From positions 921,718 through 985,717 of the forward strand of contig NZ_JAHWDP010000001.1 in assembly GCF_019312585.1 (NCBI RefSeq): a stretch of 64,000 bases of DNA, in the 5' to 3' direction. Made by a program: the position numbers and the translations under genes. Of the stretch, positions 1-8,925 are shown one piece after another. The stretch is from Halomarinibacterium sedimenti (GTDB lineage: Bacteria; Bacteroidota; Bacteroidia; Flavobacteriales; Flavobacteriaceae). The first letter of the stretch is position 1, and each line of letters starts with the position of its first letter. Below the pieces are notes generated by a model, which saw only the letters and a list, made by a program, of their open reading frames with translations, was not told the DNA's origin and made no database searches.

Positions 1-1036
1 TAAAAATACTCCCGATGGGTTTATAGAAAATTATACATAGTATAGCAAGCAAGCACGCGACAAGGAGATTATATATAGTTACTTTTTTTGTGAGTTTCCA
101 AAGTGTTTTATACTCTTTTGCGCCTAATAGCCTTCCGCCTAAAATATTTCCAGCAGCACCATAACCATCAATAAAAAAAGCAGTAAAAAGCCAAATATTT
201 ATGGCAATGGCATGGGCTGCGATAAACTCTTTTCCTAATGCAGTTGCTTCTCTTACAGCTAACATTAAAGCAGCGTTTAGTGCAATAGAGCGAATAAATA
301 AATTAAAACTCATGCTAACTAGTCGAGAAATTTCTGGATGAAGCGGAAAACGAAGTTTCAAGGATGTATTCGTTTTGGAAAGCACAAGAATTAACGCCAG
401 CAGCGCCATGATGCTTTGTGCCATAAGACTCGCCCAAGCGGCACCTTTTATTCCCATGGCAGGAATAAACTCATCTATACCATAGACTAAAGCAAAGTCT
501 AATCCTATATTTATTGTGGCGCCAACAATGGCAATAGTCATAGGCCAAAGGGTGTTTTGAAGTCCTCTAAAAATTCCAAAAACGGCAAAGGTGAATAAGG
601 TTAACGGAAATCCCCAAACCCGAATATTATAATAATCAATACTAAACTGAAGAATTAATCCTTCGGCGTTGAGTAATCTAAAAATTTCTTCCACAAAGAA
701 ATAGGTAGAAAATAAAACAATAACACTGAGTATAATATTAAAATAAATGGCTTGCGCAGGAAAGTTTTTAATGTCTTCAATTTTTCCTGCTCCCAAATTC
801 TGGGCAATTATGGTAGCAATGGCACTGCGTGTTTGCGCCAATACCCAAATTAATGTGGAAAGGAAAAACCCTACAACCCCCACTGCGGCAAGTGATTCGG
901 TGCCATATTCAGGAATATTTCCAACCACAGCAGCATCGGTAGTGGAAAGTATAGGCTCCGCAATACCTGCAATAATGGCTGGGATAGCCAATTGCTGAAT
1001 GCGTTTAAAGGAGATATTTGTTGTTGAAAGTGACAA
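1..1036 (-). CDS. MATE family efflux transporter (partial, C-terminus off the left edge)
   Basis: Inner-membrane antiporter of the multidrug and toxic compound extrusion family, which expels cationic compounds using Na+ or H+ gradients. The minus-strand frame is open from 1036 to the window edge, about 345 of the usual 440-460 residues. It begins with the family's typical N-terminus (FKRIQQLAIPAIIAG, then EPILSTTDAAVVG) and contains repeated hydrophobic helices and a WPMTIAIVGATINIGLDFA segment. There is no in-frame ATG near the start. A TTG at 1034-1036, a few codons after an in-frame TAA, is the only start that keeps the conserved N-terminus. A TAnnTTTG box lies only 4 bp upstream (1041-1048), so the message may be nearly leaderless. 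The family call is confident; the substrate is unknown. Confidence 0.9.
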   Translation of the reverse strand, partial: MSLSTTNISFKRIQQLAIPAIIAGIAEPILSTTDAAVVGNIPEYGTESLAAVGVVGFFLSTLIWVLAQTRSAIATIIAQNLGAGKIEDIKNFPAQAIYFNIILSVIVLFSTYFFVEEIFRLLNAEGLILQFSIDYYNIRVWGFPLTLFTFAVFGIFRGLQNTLWPMTIAIVGATINIGLDFALVYGIDEFIPAMGIKGAAWASLMAQSIMALLALILVLSKTNTSLKLRFPLHPEISRLVSMSFNLFIRSIALNAALMLAVREATALGKEFIAAHAIAINIWLFTAFFIDGYGAAGNILGGRLLGAKEYKTLWKLTKKVTIYNLLVACLLAILCIIFYKPIGSIF

Positions 1037-1040
1037 GAGA

Positions 1041-1048
1041 CAAAATTA
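1041..1048 (-). promoter_or_regulatory. Possible -7 box for the MATE gene
   Basis: The minus strand reads TAATTTTG, an exact match to the Bacteroidota TAnnTTTG element. No TTG is seen at the expected -33 spacing. It ends 4 bp before the proposed TTG start, which would make the transcript leaderless or almost so. A chance match in AT-rich DNA is possible. Confidence 0.35.
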
Positions 1049-1193
1049 CTAATTACGATTCAATAGAAGTTTGAAAAAGACATCGCAATTGAGACCGACT
1101 GTAAAAAAGCAGTATCTTTAATAGCTAATACGCTATGAAAATTAGAATAGAATAGATTCCATTCTTTCCGCTTTGTAATTTGTTATTTCAGAA

Positions 1194-2918
1194 ATGATTA
1201 AAAAAGTCATTTACCTAATTTGTTTGCTTATTTCTCAAAATAATTGGGCACAAGACTGTCCTGAGCTAATTAATCCGTTACAGGGTGCTATCAATGTTCC
1301 TGTAGATACTAGTATTACATGGGAGGAAGTAACAGGAGTAACAGGGTATATTATTTCATTAGGAACAACTCCAGAGGGATCAGAGATTATAAATGAACAA
1401 TTAGTAGGAAGTGATACAACTTTTTCACCACCCTTGGGTTTGCCAGAATCCACTACTATTTTCGTTACCATTACCCTTTTCTTTTTTGACCAAGACAACA
1501 TCGTTTGTCCTAGTCAATCTTTTACAACGCAAAATGTAACTACGCTTCCAGGGTGTGCCATTTTACTAAATCCGGAAGATGGAAATATCAATGTAAATAT
1601 AGGAACCAACTTAAGTTGGAGGTATGCTCCAAGAGCGTTAGGCTATCACCTCACTATTGGAACTTCGCCTGGAATTGGGGATATTTTAAATGACTTTGAT
1701 GTTGGAAATGTACTTACTTACAATCCAGTGACTAATTTCCCACCCAGCACCATCATTTATGTACTTATAACACCCTATAATGAAAATGGTTTTTCATTGG
1801 ATTGTCTAGAGGAAAGCTTTACAACGGGCTCTCTTGGTGAACCGCCAAGTTGCACACAACTTATAACTCCGGCAAACGGCGCTATAAATGTATCATTATC
1901 CCCATTTTTGGAATGGGAACCGATATCCAATGCCACTGGGTATAAAGTTTTTATTGGAAAAACACCCTTTATAAACGATATTTTGGATGGCGCAATTTTT
2001 ACAACAACATCTACCTATGTGCTTAATTTTGAATCCAATAACACGTATTTTGTTAGAATTGTTCCTTTTAATGCTGCAGGAGAAGCCCAATCTTGTGGGC
2101 AAGAGTATTTTTCAACTATTTTAGGATGTGGGCCTTTTTATGATGCAGACACGGGGGAACTTACATCCTATTACCCCGAAAGTGATTTTCCAGATACCGT
2201 TGGAATATGCAATAATAGCTTACCAGCTAGAATAGAATCACCCGATAATGGTGACGGGTATCGATGGTATAAAATACTTGAGAATGGCTCTGAAGAGCTT
2301 ATTTCTGAAGCCTCTTTTGTGGATATTTCAGAAGAAGGACTGTATCGATATGAAGTCTATAATCTCATCACCGAAGGCGAAGTAACCATAGAGTGTTCTT
2401 TTACCAAAGAATTTACAGTTGTTTTTTCTTCCTTGGCATCTATAGATGAAGTTTTTAAAGTACAAATTGGTCAATTATTCACGGTAACTTTGGATGTTTC
2501 TGGCTTGGGAGATTACGAGTACGCCGTGGATGATTCTGAATATTCCGACAATAATTTTTTCATCAATCTTTCCGAAGGGACTCATACACTAAAGGTAAGA
2601 GATAAAAATGGATGCGGTGAAGTAGCACAAACCATTGAGTTAAAATTTCCTCCTACAGGATTTCCGCCCTATTTTTCGCCCAATGGAGATGGTTATAATG
2701 ATTATTGGCAGTATGTACCTCCTAAATCGAATGCACTTATCATTTCTGTGATTTCAATTTTTGACAGATACGGAAAGTTAGTCGCAAGGGTTGGTAGAAC
2801 AAGCCAAGGTTGGGATGGACGCTTTAATAATGTTCCTTTACCAGCAGATGGCTATTGGTATAAAGCCACTACCCATGATAATAGAGTGGTTACGGGTTAC
2901 TTTTCGTTGGTAAGGTAG
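1194..2918 (+). CDS. Secreted multidomain protein with type B T9SS C-terminal sorting domain
   Basis: Cell-surface or secreted protein exported by Sec and then by the type IX (gliding/Por) secretion system. Residues 1-19 form a signal peptide ending WAQ. Three tandem beta-sandwich repeats of about 95 residues follow (about 20-115, 118-215, 220-312). Each starts with Cys and a P-x-x-G-x-x-N-V motif and contains a GY..IGT/GKTP strand, resembling fibronectin-III-like modules. The C-terminal 80 residues have the gliding-motility-associated signature: YFSPNGDGYNDYW, then IFDRYGKLV, GWDGRFN and GYWYKA, ending GYFSLVR. No catalytic domain is seen, so an adhesive or structural role is inferred. It converges on and overlaps the GNAT gene by 29 bp. 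Confidence 0.85.
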   Translation: MIKKVIYLICLLISQNNWAQDCPELINPLQGAINVPVDTSITWEEVTGVTGYIISLGTTPEGSEIINEQLVGSDTTFSPPLGLPESTTIFVTITLFFFDQDNIVCPSQSFTTQNVTTLPGCAILLNPEDGNINVNIGTNLSWRYAPRALGYHLTIGTSPGIGDILNDFDVGNVLTYNPVTNFPPSTIIYVLITPYNENGFSLDCLEESFTTGSLGEPPSCTQLITPANGAINVSLSPFLEWEPISNATGYKVFIGKTPFINDILDGAIFTTTSTYVLNFESNNTYFVRIVPFNAAGEAQSCGQEYFSTILGCGPFYDADTGELTSYYPESDFPDTVGICNNSLPARIESPDNGDGYRWYKILENGSEELISEASFVDISEEGLYRYEVYNLITEGEVTIECSFTKEFTVVFSSLASIDEVFKVQIGQLFTVTLDVSGLGDYEYAVDDSEYSDNNFFINLSEGTHTLKVRDKNGCGEVAQTIELKFPPTGFPPYFSPNGDGYNDYWQYVPPKSNALIISVISIFDRYGKLVARVGRTSQGWDGRFNNVPLPADGYWYKATTHDNRVVTGYFSLVR

Positions 2919-3420
2919 AAACTAGAGGTAATTCGTAGCAATAAAAAGGAAATTCACTTTGTTTAGGAAAAAAAATTGTGCCAAGTTTGGTGTAACCTCT
3001 TGCTTCGTAAAATTTCTGATTGCGAATGTTTTTACTGAATGTATCTAATCGAATTGAGGGTGCTTTCTTTTCTTCTGCCTTCTTTTCGGCAAAATCCATG
3101 AGTTGTTTTGCAAATCCTTTATGCTGAAATTTTGGATGTATAGCCAATCGGTGGATATAAAAGTTAGTAGCATCGGGAGTAAGCCATTGTATAGAATCGT
3201 ATTCTTCATCTTTAAAAGTAGAAATAGTGATACAGCCTACTAGGTCATTTTCAGAAACCAATACAAACAATTCATCTCTTTCTAAATCTTTTATAAAGGC
3301 GTCTTTGTTGGGATAGTGCTCATTCCATTGAAAAATGCCTTCAGCCATCATTTTTTTTGCACAAGCTCGTGTGAGTTCTAATAGTTGTGGAATTTCTTGC
3401 AATAAGGCTTTGCGTATCAT
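2890..3420 (-). CDS. GNAT family N-acetyltransferase
   Basis: Predicted acyltransferase that moves an acetyl group from acetyl-CoA to an amine. The acetyl-CoA loop is visible as LAIHPKFQHKGFAKQLMDFAEKKA-like sequence (Q/R-x-x-G-x-A form), after a strand reading NFYIHRL and before a LDTF..N..FYEARGY motif B. The open frame extends upstream to 3528, but the Met at 3420 (MIRKALLQEIPQLLEL) gives a 176-residue protein of normal family length. It also leaves room for the divergent UspA promoter, so I chose it. The 3' end overlaps the convergent upstream gene by 29 bp. The substrate cannot be assigned. Confidence 0.85.
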   Translation of the reverse strand: MIRKALLQEIPQLLELTRACAKKMMAEGIFQWNEHYPNKDAFIKDLERDELFVLVSENDLVGCITISTFKDEEYDSIQWLTPDATNFYIHRLAIHPKFQHKGFAKQLMDFAEKKAEEKKAPSIRLDTFSKNIRNQKFYEARGYTKLGTIFFPKQSEFPFYCYELPLVSTLPTKSNP

Positions 3421-3437
3421 AATAAAGATTAATTTTG
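3409..3437 (+). promoter_or_regulatory. Putative promoter of the UspA gene
   Basis: TTTG at 3409-3412, 17 bp spacing, then TAATTTTG at 3430-3437 (exact TAnnTTTG), 26 bp before the start codon at 3464. The arrangement fits the Bacteroidota -33/-7 promoter. The -33 box lies inside the first codons of the divergent GNAT gene. Confidence 0.5.
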
Positions 3438-3463
3438 CAAAAGAATTAAAGATACGGAAACTC

Positions 3464-4258
3464 ATGAAAAATATATTGGTTCCAGTAGGTGCTACAGAAA
3501 GTGCCATTACCAATTTAAAATATGCCATTAACCTTGCTTCTTTAACTGGGGCAACAGTCTATCTCATTAATCTTTATAAAGAATTTTCCAAAGTTGGTAA
3601 CCTCACAAAACTTAACGAAATTATTATAGAAGATAGTGAGGAACAGTTAGAACTAGTGTTAAAAGAGGTTAACACTAAAGGAGTTGACGTAATTTCTAAG
3701 TCGTTAAAGGGAGATCCTTTTGAAGGCATTCAGAGAATTTCAAATCAATTAAATATTGATTTAATTATCCTTTCCCCTCAAAGTGTGGATATAAACGATG
3801 AACTTTATTTGGGAAATATTACTGGCAAAATTGTAAAACAAACTAACATTCCAGTTTTGTTAATTCCAAGAGGATATATTTTTAGAAAGGCCGAAATTAT
3901 TTTACTGGCTTTTAAAAATGGTCGCTTGGAGAATGAAGGCGTTTTAAGTCCTTTAACAAAGATTGCAAACCATTTTAGCGCAAAGATTAATTTATTGCAT
4001 GTAATCACTCCAGATATGGCTCAGGAAGACCATACTATAGATCCGGCATTGTTAAAAATTAGTAATTCGTTAAAAACGACTGAGAATGCAACTATATTTC
4101 AAGGAATATTGGAACACTTCCAATCTAATCAGCCAGATATACTTTGTGTTTTTAGAAGGAAAAGAGGCTTTTTTGAAAAGCTTTGGGAGAAAAACACCAT
4201 ACTTAAAAAGGACTTCCATACCTCAAAACCTTTATTGGTTTTACAAGGGACAGATTAA
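3464..4258 (+). CDS. Universal stress protein, tandem UspA domains
   Basis: Cytoplasmic stress protein of 264 residues, long enough for two Usp folds. The N-terminal half is a clear UspA domain: MKNILVPVGATESAITNLKYA start, an alpha/beta pattern, and LIILSPQS then NIPVLLIPRG at the usual end of the fold. The C-terminal half (from about residue 142, AEIILLAFKNG) is a second, more divergent Usp-like domain ending KPLLVLQG. Family members bind ATP or are induced by starvation and redox stress; the exact role here is unknown. The frame extends upstream to 3335, but the Met at 3464 gives the canonical N-terminus and follows a TAnnTTTG promoter. A tRNA gene follows 27 bp downstream. Confidence 0.88.
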   Translation: MKNILVPVGATESAITNLKYAINLASLTGATVYLINLYKEFSKVGNLTKLNEIIIEDSEEQLELVLKEVNTKGVDVISKSLKGDPFEGIQRISNQLNIDLIILSPQSVDINDELYLGNITGKIVKQTNIPVLLIPRGYIFRKAEIILLAFKNGRLENEGVLSPLTKIANHFSAKINLLHVITPDMAQEDHTIDPALLKISNSLKTTENATIFQGILEHFQSNQPDILCVFRRKRGFFEKLWEKNTILKKDFHTSKPLLVLQGTD

Positions 4259-4285
4259 ATATTTTTAGTATTTTCGCCCTTCTTT

Positions 4286-4359
4286 GGGGATGTAGCTCAG
4301 TTGGCTAGAGCGCTTGACTGGCAGTCAAGAGGTCGTGGGTTCGAATCCCATCTTCTCCA
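4286..4359 (+). tRNA. tRNA-Ala (anticodon GGC)
   Basis: The cloverleaf folds by eye. The D stem is GCTC/GAGC. The anticodon stem CTTGA/TCAAG encloses loop CTGGCAG with anticodon GGC. The T arm is GTGGG-TTCGAAT-CCCAT. The acceptor GGGGATG pairs with CTTCTCC and contains G3:U70, the alanine identity pair, supporting Ala. There is a U6:U67 mismatch and a G49:U65 wobble. CCA is not encoded. The discriminator base A is at 4359. Confidence 0.93.
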
Positions 4360-4363
4360 CTTA

Positions 4364-4396
4364 AAAAAATCCGTTTGTTTTCAAATGGATTTTTTA
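4364..4396 (+). terminator. Rho-independent terminator after tRNA-Ala
   Basis: Stem AAATCCGTTTG / CAAATGGATTT (11 pairs, one G:U) with a TTTT loop and a T-rich tail, starting 5 bp after the tRNA. Confidence 0.75.
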
Positions 4397-4460
4397 TTTA
4401 GATAAACTAATTGAGGGTTTACAATTCTGAAAACCTCATAGTTCTTAAATAATTGTTTAG

Positions 4461-4544
4461 TTACGCGCGTTCAGAAATCATGGCTAATAAACCAATGACT
4501 AAGCAAGCAACAAAACTCCAAATGACTATTGCACCTACACCCAT
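4461..4544 (-). CDS. Possible 27-residue single-pass membrane peptide
   Basis: ORF of 28 codons with ATG at 4542-4544 and TAA at 4461-4463. The product is almost entirely one hydrophobic helix (MGVGAIVIWSFVACLVIG, then LLAMISERA) with a short charged tail. It lies 58 bp downstream of addB on the same strand and before the tRNA terminator region, which otherwise holds nothing. No homologous family is recognised. Small single-helix peptides often modulate larger membrane complexes, but nothing here shows a partner. The AT-rich upstream sequence has no Shine-Dalgarno, as is usual in Bacteroidota. It could be a chance ORF. Confidence 0.35.
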   Translation of the reverse strand: MGVGAIVIWSFVACLVIGLLAMISERA

Positions 4545-4602
4545 ATAAATAAATTAAGTTATACAATGAACTAGATTACTAAGGTAGTAATTTTATACTA
4601 TA

Positions 4603-7326
4603 TTACTTTATTTCTTTCTCTATAAAGGGAATGGAAGGAGTTACAATTTCGAGTATTAATTTTTTAAGTTCTTCTTCAAAGGAATTCAAAATTTCTGAAT
4701 TAATTTTTTCTTCTCCTTTTGAAGCTCTTGGAGCTTCTTTTTTTCGGAAACTTAAAAAACCAGAGTTAAAGTTTTTAAAGGAAATAACTCCAGCGACAAC
4801 TTCTTTAAACGAAATATGCTTTTGATACAAATAGGCATAGGCTAAAACCTGAAAAGCTTTGCTATACTTATAATCTTGAGAGAGGTTTTCCCAATCTACT
4901 ATATCCAATTCTTTTTGTTCAACTTTGCCTGTTTTATAATCGATAATTCGTAGTTGATTATTAAATAAATCAATTCGGTCTACATTTCCTTTTAAGTATA
5001 CTGGGAAGTGTATTTCTGGAAAATGAAGTTCCGTTTTAAGTGTTTCCTCAAGCGCCAATATTTTAATGGTATTTCCATTTTTTAACGAATCAATATCAAG
5101 ATTAATTAAGTTTTCTACATACCGCTTGGCAATTTCAAAAATGATAAGGTTTTTGCCTTTAGAAAAATCACCTTCCTTAAAATGCTTTTGAAACTGTTGA
5201 TTGACTTCAGCAGGAACTCCTTTTAGGCATTTAGAAAGCTGCTCTTCTTTTAAAAAACTATTTATAAATGGAGCGTATAATTTTTCTAAAGCTTCGTGTA
5301 CAATAGTCCCCAGTGTATTATACTCAATCGTTTCTTCAACAGCATCCGTTTCATTAACTCCAAGAATTCTTTCAAAATAAAAATCTATCGGATTTCTTAC
5401 ATAGGACATTAATGCCGAAGGTGAAAATCCTTTTTCGGCTATTATTCGAAGTTCATTAATTACCTCAGGAGTTTTTTCAATTTCTTTAAGTGATTTTTCA
5501 TGTTTTGAAATGGGTGAGGTTTGAACATGATGTGTGATGCTTTTTTTAAGGTTGTAATCAATTTCCAATTGAAGTAAAAACCTGCTTTTTTCACCCGTTC
5601 TTAATCCTTTTGATTGGCTACTGTAAAGCAAGGTAGCTTGTTTTGCTCTAAATAATAGATGAAAAAAGTGATAGGCATAAACCGCATCTTTTTCGGGGTG
5701 TAAAGGCAATCCAAATTGGAGTTTTAGATCATAGGTTATAAATGAAGCGTTTGTTTTGCCAGAGGGAAGAACACCTTCATTTACCGATAGGAGAATCACA
5801 TTTTCAAAGTCAATGACCCGTGTTTCAAGAATACCCATGATTTGTAATCCTTTTTCAGGATTTCCTTCAAAATCTATTGAGGCTTTAGTTACTAACTGGT
5901 TAAAAGCATTTTTTAAAGAGAGTGGTGTTGTAAGGTAGTCGAATTGTTTTGTTAGTAATGTTAAGCGTTCAAAGATTGCTTCAATTTTAGCAAGAATTGA
6001 TTTTTCAATTAAAGTAAGACTAATTGAGGCATGTAGTTTTTTTATAAGGGACTGAAAATGCACTATAATTTCATTGATATTTTCGAAGTCACTTCTGAAA
6101 AGAAGCTCAATTACTTCTTTGTTTTGTAAACCTCCTATGTCAACTAATTTCTGATGAGAAATACTTGAAAGATTATTGGTTTTAATAAACTGTAAAATAG
6201 TTTCTGGAGAAACCATTAATTTCTTTACCCATGGATGTAATAATAGTTTTTCAATTTTTTTATAAAAAAAAGGTTCGGGGTTAAGAAAATTATCTAGGAT
6301 ATAATCAAAAAAATCAACTTCGGGAAGCCCTGTTATGCGTAATCCCATAGTTATATTGATACTTTCTACATTATTTGGAAGAGAATATAAAAGAGGTGTT
6401 AAAAGGGACTCGTCTGCCAATACAATAGCCGTTCTTTCCAACATTTCTAGGGTATATGTGGAAAGAAGTTGCCCCACATATTTTACTTGCCCCACGTCAT
6501 TTTGAGCTTCAGTAATAGTAATTTCCTTGTTTATATTAGTACTATATATTACTGAAGGAGCATTGTTTTGATAATAATTCCATATGTTTTTATAATTCCT
6601 TAGAAAATAAGATGCTGCATGGTCTGCATCCTTTAATAAATGAGGATCCATATCCCAGAATACAGTAGTATTTCCAGTTTCTAAAAGCTCTTGTATGATG
6701 GATTGTTCCGCCGAGTTAAGGGCATTAAAACCTAGAAAGTAGTGATTCCGATTTCCATTTGAGACGATATAGTGCTCGATGTCTTCTGCCGCCTTTCTAT
6801 ACACCATTCCTTGATAGCCACTTTGTTCCTTAAGCAAATGGTCATTTAAATTTTCATAAAACAATTCAAGGGTTTCCCAAAAGGAAAGATATTTTTTTAT
6901 GAAGGGTGTTTGGTCATTTTTTACACCCCATTTTTCTAATGTTTGAATACTTAACAAGTAATTGAAGAAATTGCTTTTTGGAACTAGGTAACGATCTATT
7001 TCATTAAAATCGTTTAAAACAGCTTGTCCCCAAGAAGTATATTCTTCAAAAGTGTCTTTTTCAGAAAATCCTTCTGTATTGAGATAAACCGAATAACTGG
7101 AAAACAAAAGGGTTAATGAATCTACAATGGCTATTCCTGAAATCTCTTCAATAAACTCTTCAATACTAATAATCTTAGGCGAAAAAAAAGGAGCACCAGA
7201 TTCTTTTGCTAGAGTTCGTTTTAGAAATCCAACGGCTCTTTTACTAGGGAGAATAAAGACTGCTCGGGATAAGTTTTTATCCTGTATTTTAATTTGGGAA
7301 AGCACTTCTTCTATAAAAGTCTTCAT
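4603..7326 (-). CDS. addB: AddB-like PD-(D/E)XK nuclease subunit of the AddAB recombination complex
   Basis: Second subunit of the AddAB helicase-nuclease, which resects double-strand breaks for RecA-dependent repair. The 907-residue protein starts with the AddB-type inactive helicase fold (FILPSKRAVGFLKRTL, in place of a Walker A). It ends with a RecB-type nuclease domain: NPIDFYFERIL, then GTIVHEALE, GNVDRID and IIDYKTGK carrying the catalytic D and K. Only a single Cys is seen near the nuclease, so the four-Cys iron-sulfur staple of Bacillus AddB appears to be absent. addA lies two genes upstream on the same strand. A strong terminator for the preceding OmpA gene sits directly before its ATG, so expression may depend on read-through. 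Confidence 0.85.
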   Translation of the reverse strand: MKTFIEEVLSQIKIQDKNLSRAVFILPSKRAVGFLKRTLAKESGAPFFSPKIISIEEFIEEISGIAIVDSLTLLFSSYSVYLNTEGFSEKDTFEEYTSWGQAVLNDFNEIDRYLVPKSNFFNYLLSIQTLEKWGVKNDQTPFIKKYLSFWETLELFYENLNDHLLKEQSGYQGMVYRKAAEDIEHYIVSNGNRNHYFLGFNALNSAEQSIIQELLETGNTTVFWDMDPHLLKDADHAASYFLRNYKNIWNYYQNNAPSVIYSTNINKEITITEAQNDVGQVKYVGQLLSTYTLEMLERTAIVLADESLLTPLLYSLPNNVESINITMGLRITGLPEVDFFDYILDNFLNPEPFFYKKIEKLLLHPWVKKLMVSPETILQFIKTNNLSSISHQKLVDIGGLQNKEVIELLFRSDFENINEIIVHFQSLIKKLHASISLTLIEKSILAKIEAIFERLTLLTKQFDYLTTPLSLKNAFNQLVTKASIDFEGNPEKGLQIMGILETRVIDFENVILLSVNEGVLPSGKTNASFITYDLKLQFGLPLHPEKDAVYAYHFFHLLFRAKQATLLYSSQSKGLRTGEKSRFLLQLEIDYNLKKSITHHVQTSPISKHEKSLKEIEKTPEVINELRIIAEKGFSPSALMSYVRNPIDFYFERILGVNETDAVEETIEYNTLGTIVHEALEKLYAPFINSFLKEEQLSKCLKGVPAEVNQQFQKHFKEGDFSKGKNLIIFEIAKRYVENLINLDIDSLKNGNTIKILALEETLKTELHFPEIHFPVYLKGNVDRIDLFNNQLRIIDYKTGKVEQKELDIVDWENLSQDYKYSKAFQVLAYAYLYQKHISFKEVVAGVISFKNFNSGFLSFRKKEAPRASKGEEKINSEILNSFEEELKKLILEIVTPSIPFIEKEIK

Positions 7327-7330
7327 ACCC

Positions 7331-7366
7331 TAAAAATAAGAAACGCCTCCAATTTGGAGGCGTTTC
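7331..7366 (-). terminator. Terminator between the OmpA gene and addB
   Basis: Perfect 13-bp inverted repeat (7340-7352 and 7354-7366; GAAACGCCTCCAA and its complement), followed on the minus strand by TTATTTTT. It lies 24 bp after the OmpA stop and ends only about 5 bp before the addB start codon. Confidence 0.8.
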
Positions 7367-7390
7367 AATATATATATTATTAAACTCTTT

Positions 7391-8797
7391 TTAGTTTTTC
7401 AAAGAGATTTCAACACGACGGTTTTGCTGTCTTCCAGCCTTTGTGTTGTTAGTAGCAATTGGTCTAGACTCACCGTATCCAATTGATGAAAGACGACTTC
7501 CGTCCATTCCAATGGTAGTAAGGTACTCTCTAACAGAAGCAGCTCTGTTATCAGAAAGAGTTTGATTGCTCTTATCTGAACCAACACTATCAGTATGTCC
7601 TTCAATTACGAAAGAAGTAGTTGGGTATTCTTTCATAATATCTACGATACTTTGAAGTACAGCATAAGACTCTTTTCGAATGGTAGATTTACCTGTATCG
7701 AATAAAATAGTCTTAGAATACTCATTTAATTGATTGATGATTTCGATAGTTACTTCTGGACAACCTCTGTTTGCAACAGTTCCAGGAACATCTGGACACT
7801 GATCATCTTTGTCAAGTACACCGTCACCGTCACGATCTTGGTAAGGACAACCGTTATTAGCTTTTGGACCAGCTTCGTTAGGACACTCATCTTCAGCATC
7901 AGTGATTCCATCACCATCAGCATCAGGACATCCATTCATAGAAGCTAAACCAGGAACAGTTGGACAAGCATCTTGTGGATCTGGAATACCATCACCATCA
8001 GTATCAGGACAACCGTTGAATTCAGCTAAACCAGGTACATCTGGACAAGCATCATTTCTGTCTTCGATTCCATCACCATCAGTGTCAGGACAACCATTGA
8101 ATTCTGGTAATCCAGGAGTTTCTGGACACTCATCTTCGTTGTCATAGATTCCATCACCGTCAGTATCTTTTCCACCAAATTTGAAAGCAACACCTACAGA
8201 GTGCTGGAAGTGTTTTACTCCATACTCATCTTCGAAAGCGTGCTTATAAGTACTTTGGAAGTTAAGTGCTAAGCTTTCAGTTACCCAAAAACGAACACTT
8301 GCAAGTGCGTTTGCAGTACCAAAACCGATATCATCGATCCAAGTGTAACCCCCACCAACACCAATAGATGGATCAAACCAACCACCAGGACCGTTGATTA
8401 GGTCTCTAAGGCTGTATCTAATTTCACCATCAGCACCGTAATAGATTAAATCGTCTACTGGAACATCTCCAAACGTTTTAATTTTATTGATAGTTCCTAC
8501 TGCACCAAATGTAAATCCATCACCAATATACCTAGCAACAGATACTTTCGAAGCTGAGGCCAAGATATTCCAATGGTCGTTTTGGTTAAAATATTCATCA
8601 AACAAACTGCCTTGACTTAGTTCACTTGTTGGGATACCGTGATAACCTCTACCATCGGCAGCTGGGCCAACAGGGTAAAAATCAACGGCGTTAACACCCA
8701 CTTCTATAGCCCAAGGATTGTTTTGGTCTTGTGCATTTGCTACTCCTACTGTAAAAAGAAAAAGGGCAGCAGCTAAAATACTGTTAAGATGTTTCAT
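7391..8797 (-). CDS. OmpA family outer-membrane protein with TSP3 calcium-binding repeats
   Basis: Abundant outer-membrane anchor linking the membrane to peptidoglycan. The signal peptide is residues 1-22 (cleaved after VANA). An eight-strand porin-like barrel covers about 23-208. Five thrombospondin type 3 repeats cover 211-347, four of exactly 27 residues with D-x-D-G-D-G Ca2+ loops and paired Cys. The OmpA/MotB peptidoglycan-binding domain covers about 350-468, with [22 protein letters not shown] and NRRVEISL. A very good -33/-7 promoter precedes it and a strong terminator follows, so it is probably a monocistronic, highly expressed gene. Homologues in Bacteroidota are major surface antigens. 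The family assignment is confident. Confidence 0.95.
   Translation of the reverse strand: MKHLNSILAAALFLFTVGVANAQDQNNPWAIEVGVNAVDFYPVGPAADGRGYHGIPTSELSQGSLFDEYFNQNDHWNILASASKVSVARYIGDGFTFGAVGTINKIKTFGDVPVDDLIYYGADGEIRYSLRDLINGPGGWFDPSIGVGGGYTWIDDIGFGTANALASVRFWVTESLALNFQSTYKHAFEDEYGVKHFQHSVGVAFKFGGKDTDGDGIYDNEDECPETPGLPEFNGCPDTDGDGIEDRNDACPDVPGLAEFNGCPDTDGDGIPDPQDACPTVPGLASMNGCPDADGDGITDAEDECPNEAGPKANNGCPYQDRDGDGVLDKDDQCPDVPGTVANRGCPEVTIEIINQLNEYSKTILFDTGKSTIRKESYAVLQSIVDIMKEYPTTSFVIEGHTDSVGSDKSNQTLSDNRAASVREYLTTIGMDGSRLSSIGYGESRPIATNNTKAGRQQNRRVEISLKN
7757..8167 (-). repeat. Tandem TSP3-coding repeats inside the OmpA gene
   Basis: Five in-frame coding units, four of 81 bp and one of 87 bp, each encoding D-x-D-G-D-G-x-x-D...CP...GCP. 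They are protein-level Ca2+-binding repeats, not a DNA-level element. Near-identical codon stretches make this section prone to misassembly or copy-number change. Confidence 0.85.
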
Positions 8798-8831
8798 ATT
8801 CGATTGTTTAATTTTTTAAGTGTTAATAGAG

Positions 8832-8862
8832 CAAAAGTAAGTTGTTAAATTTTATTAACAAA
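8832..8862 (-). promoter_or_regulatory. Consensus Bacteroidota promoter of the OmpA gene
   Basis: On the minus strand, TTTG (8859-8862), exactly 19 bp spacing, then TACTTTTG (8832-8839). Both boxes match the sigma-ABfr consensus. It predicts a 5' UTR of roughly 30 nt before the ATG at 8797. Confidence 0.8.
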
Positions 8863-8925
8863 AGCAAATCTATTAAAATTTTTACAAATAGCGTACTCTA
8901 AGCTTTTAAATAACGCTTTGAAACC

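Noticed and set aside
747..998. Plus-strand open frame of 83 codons
   Set aside because: It is antisense to the MATE gene, whose minus-strand product is clearly conserved; the plus-strand product has no family features.
4286..4602. tRNA-Ala as an integration hotspot with an island downstream
   Set aside because: No integrase, no repeated tRNA 3' end and no composition change; the next gene is core addB.
7730..8147. Regular repeats that could be read as a CRISPR-like or satellite array, with open frames on the other strand
   Set aside because: The periodicity is 81 bp in the reading frame and encodes TSP3 calcium-binding repeats of the OmpA protein. There are no unique spacers and no cas genes.
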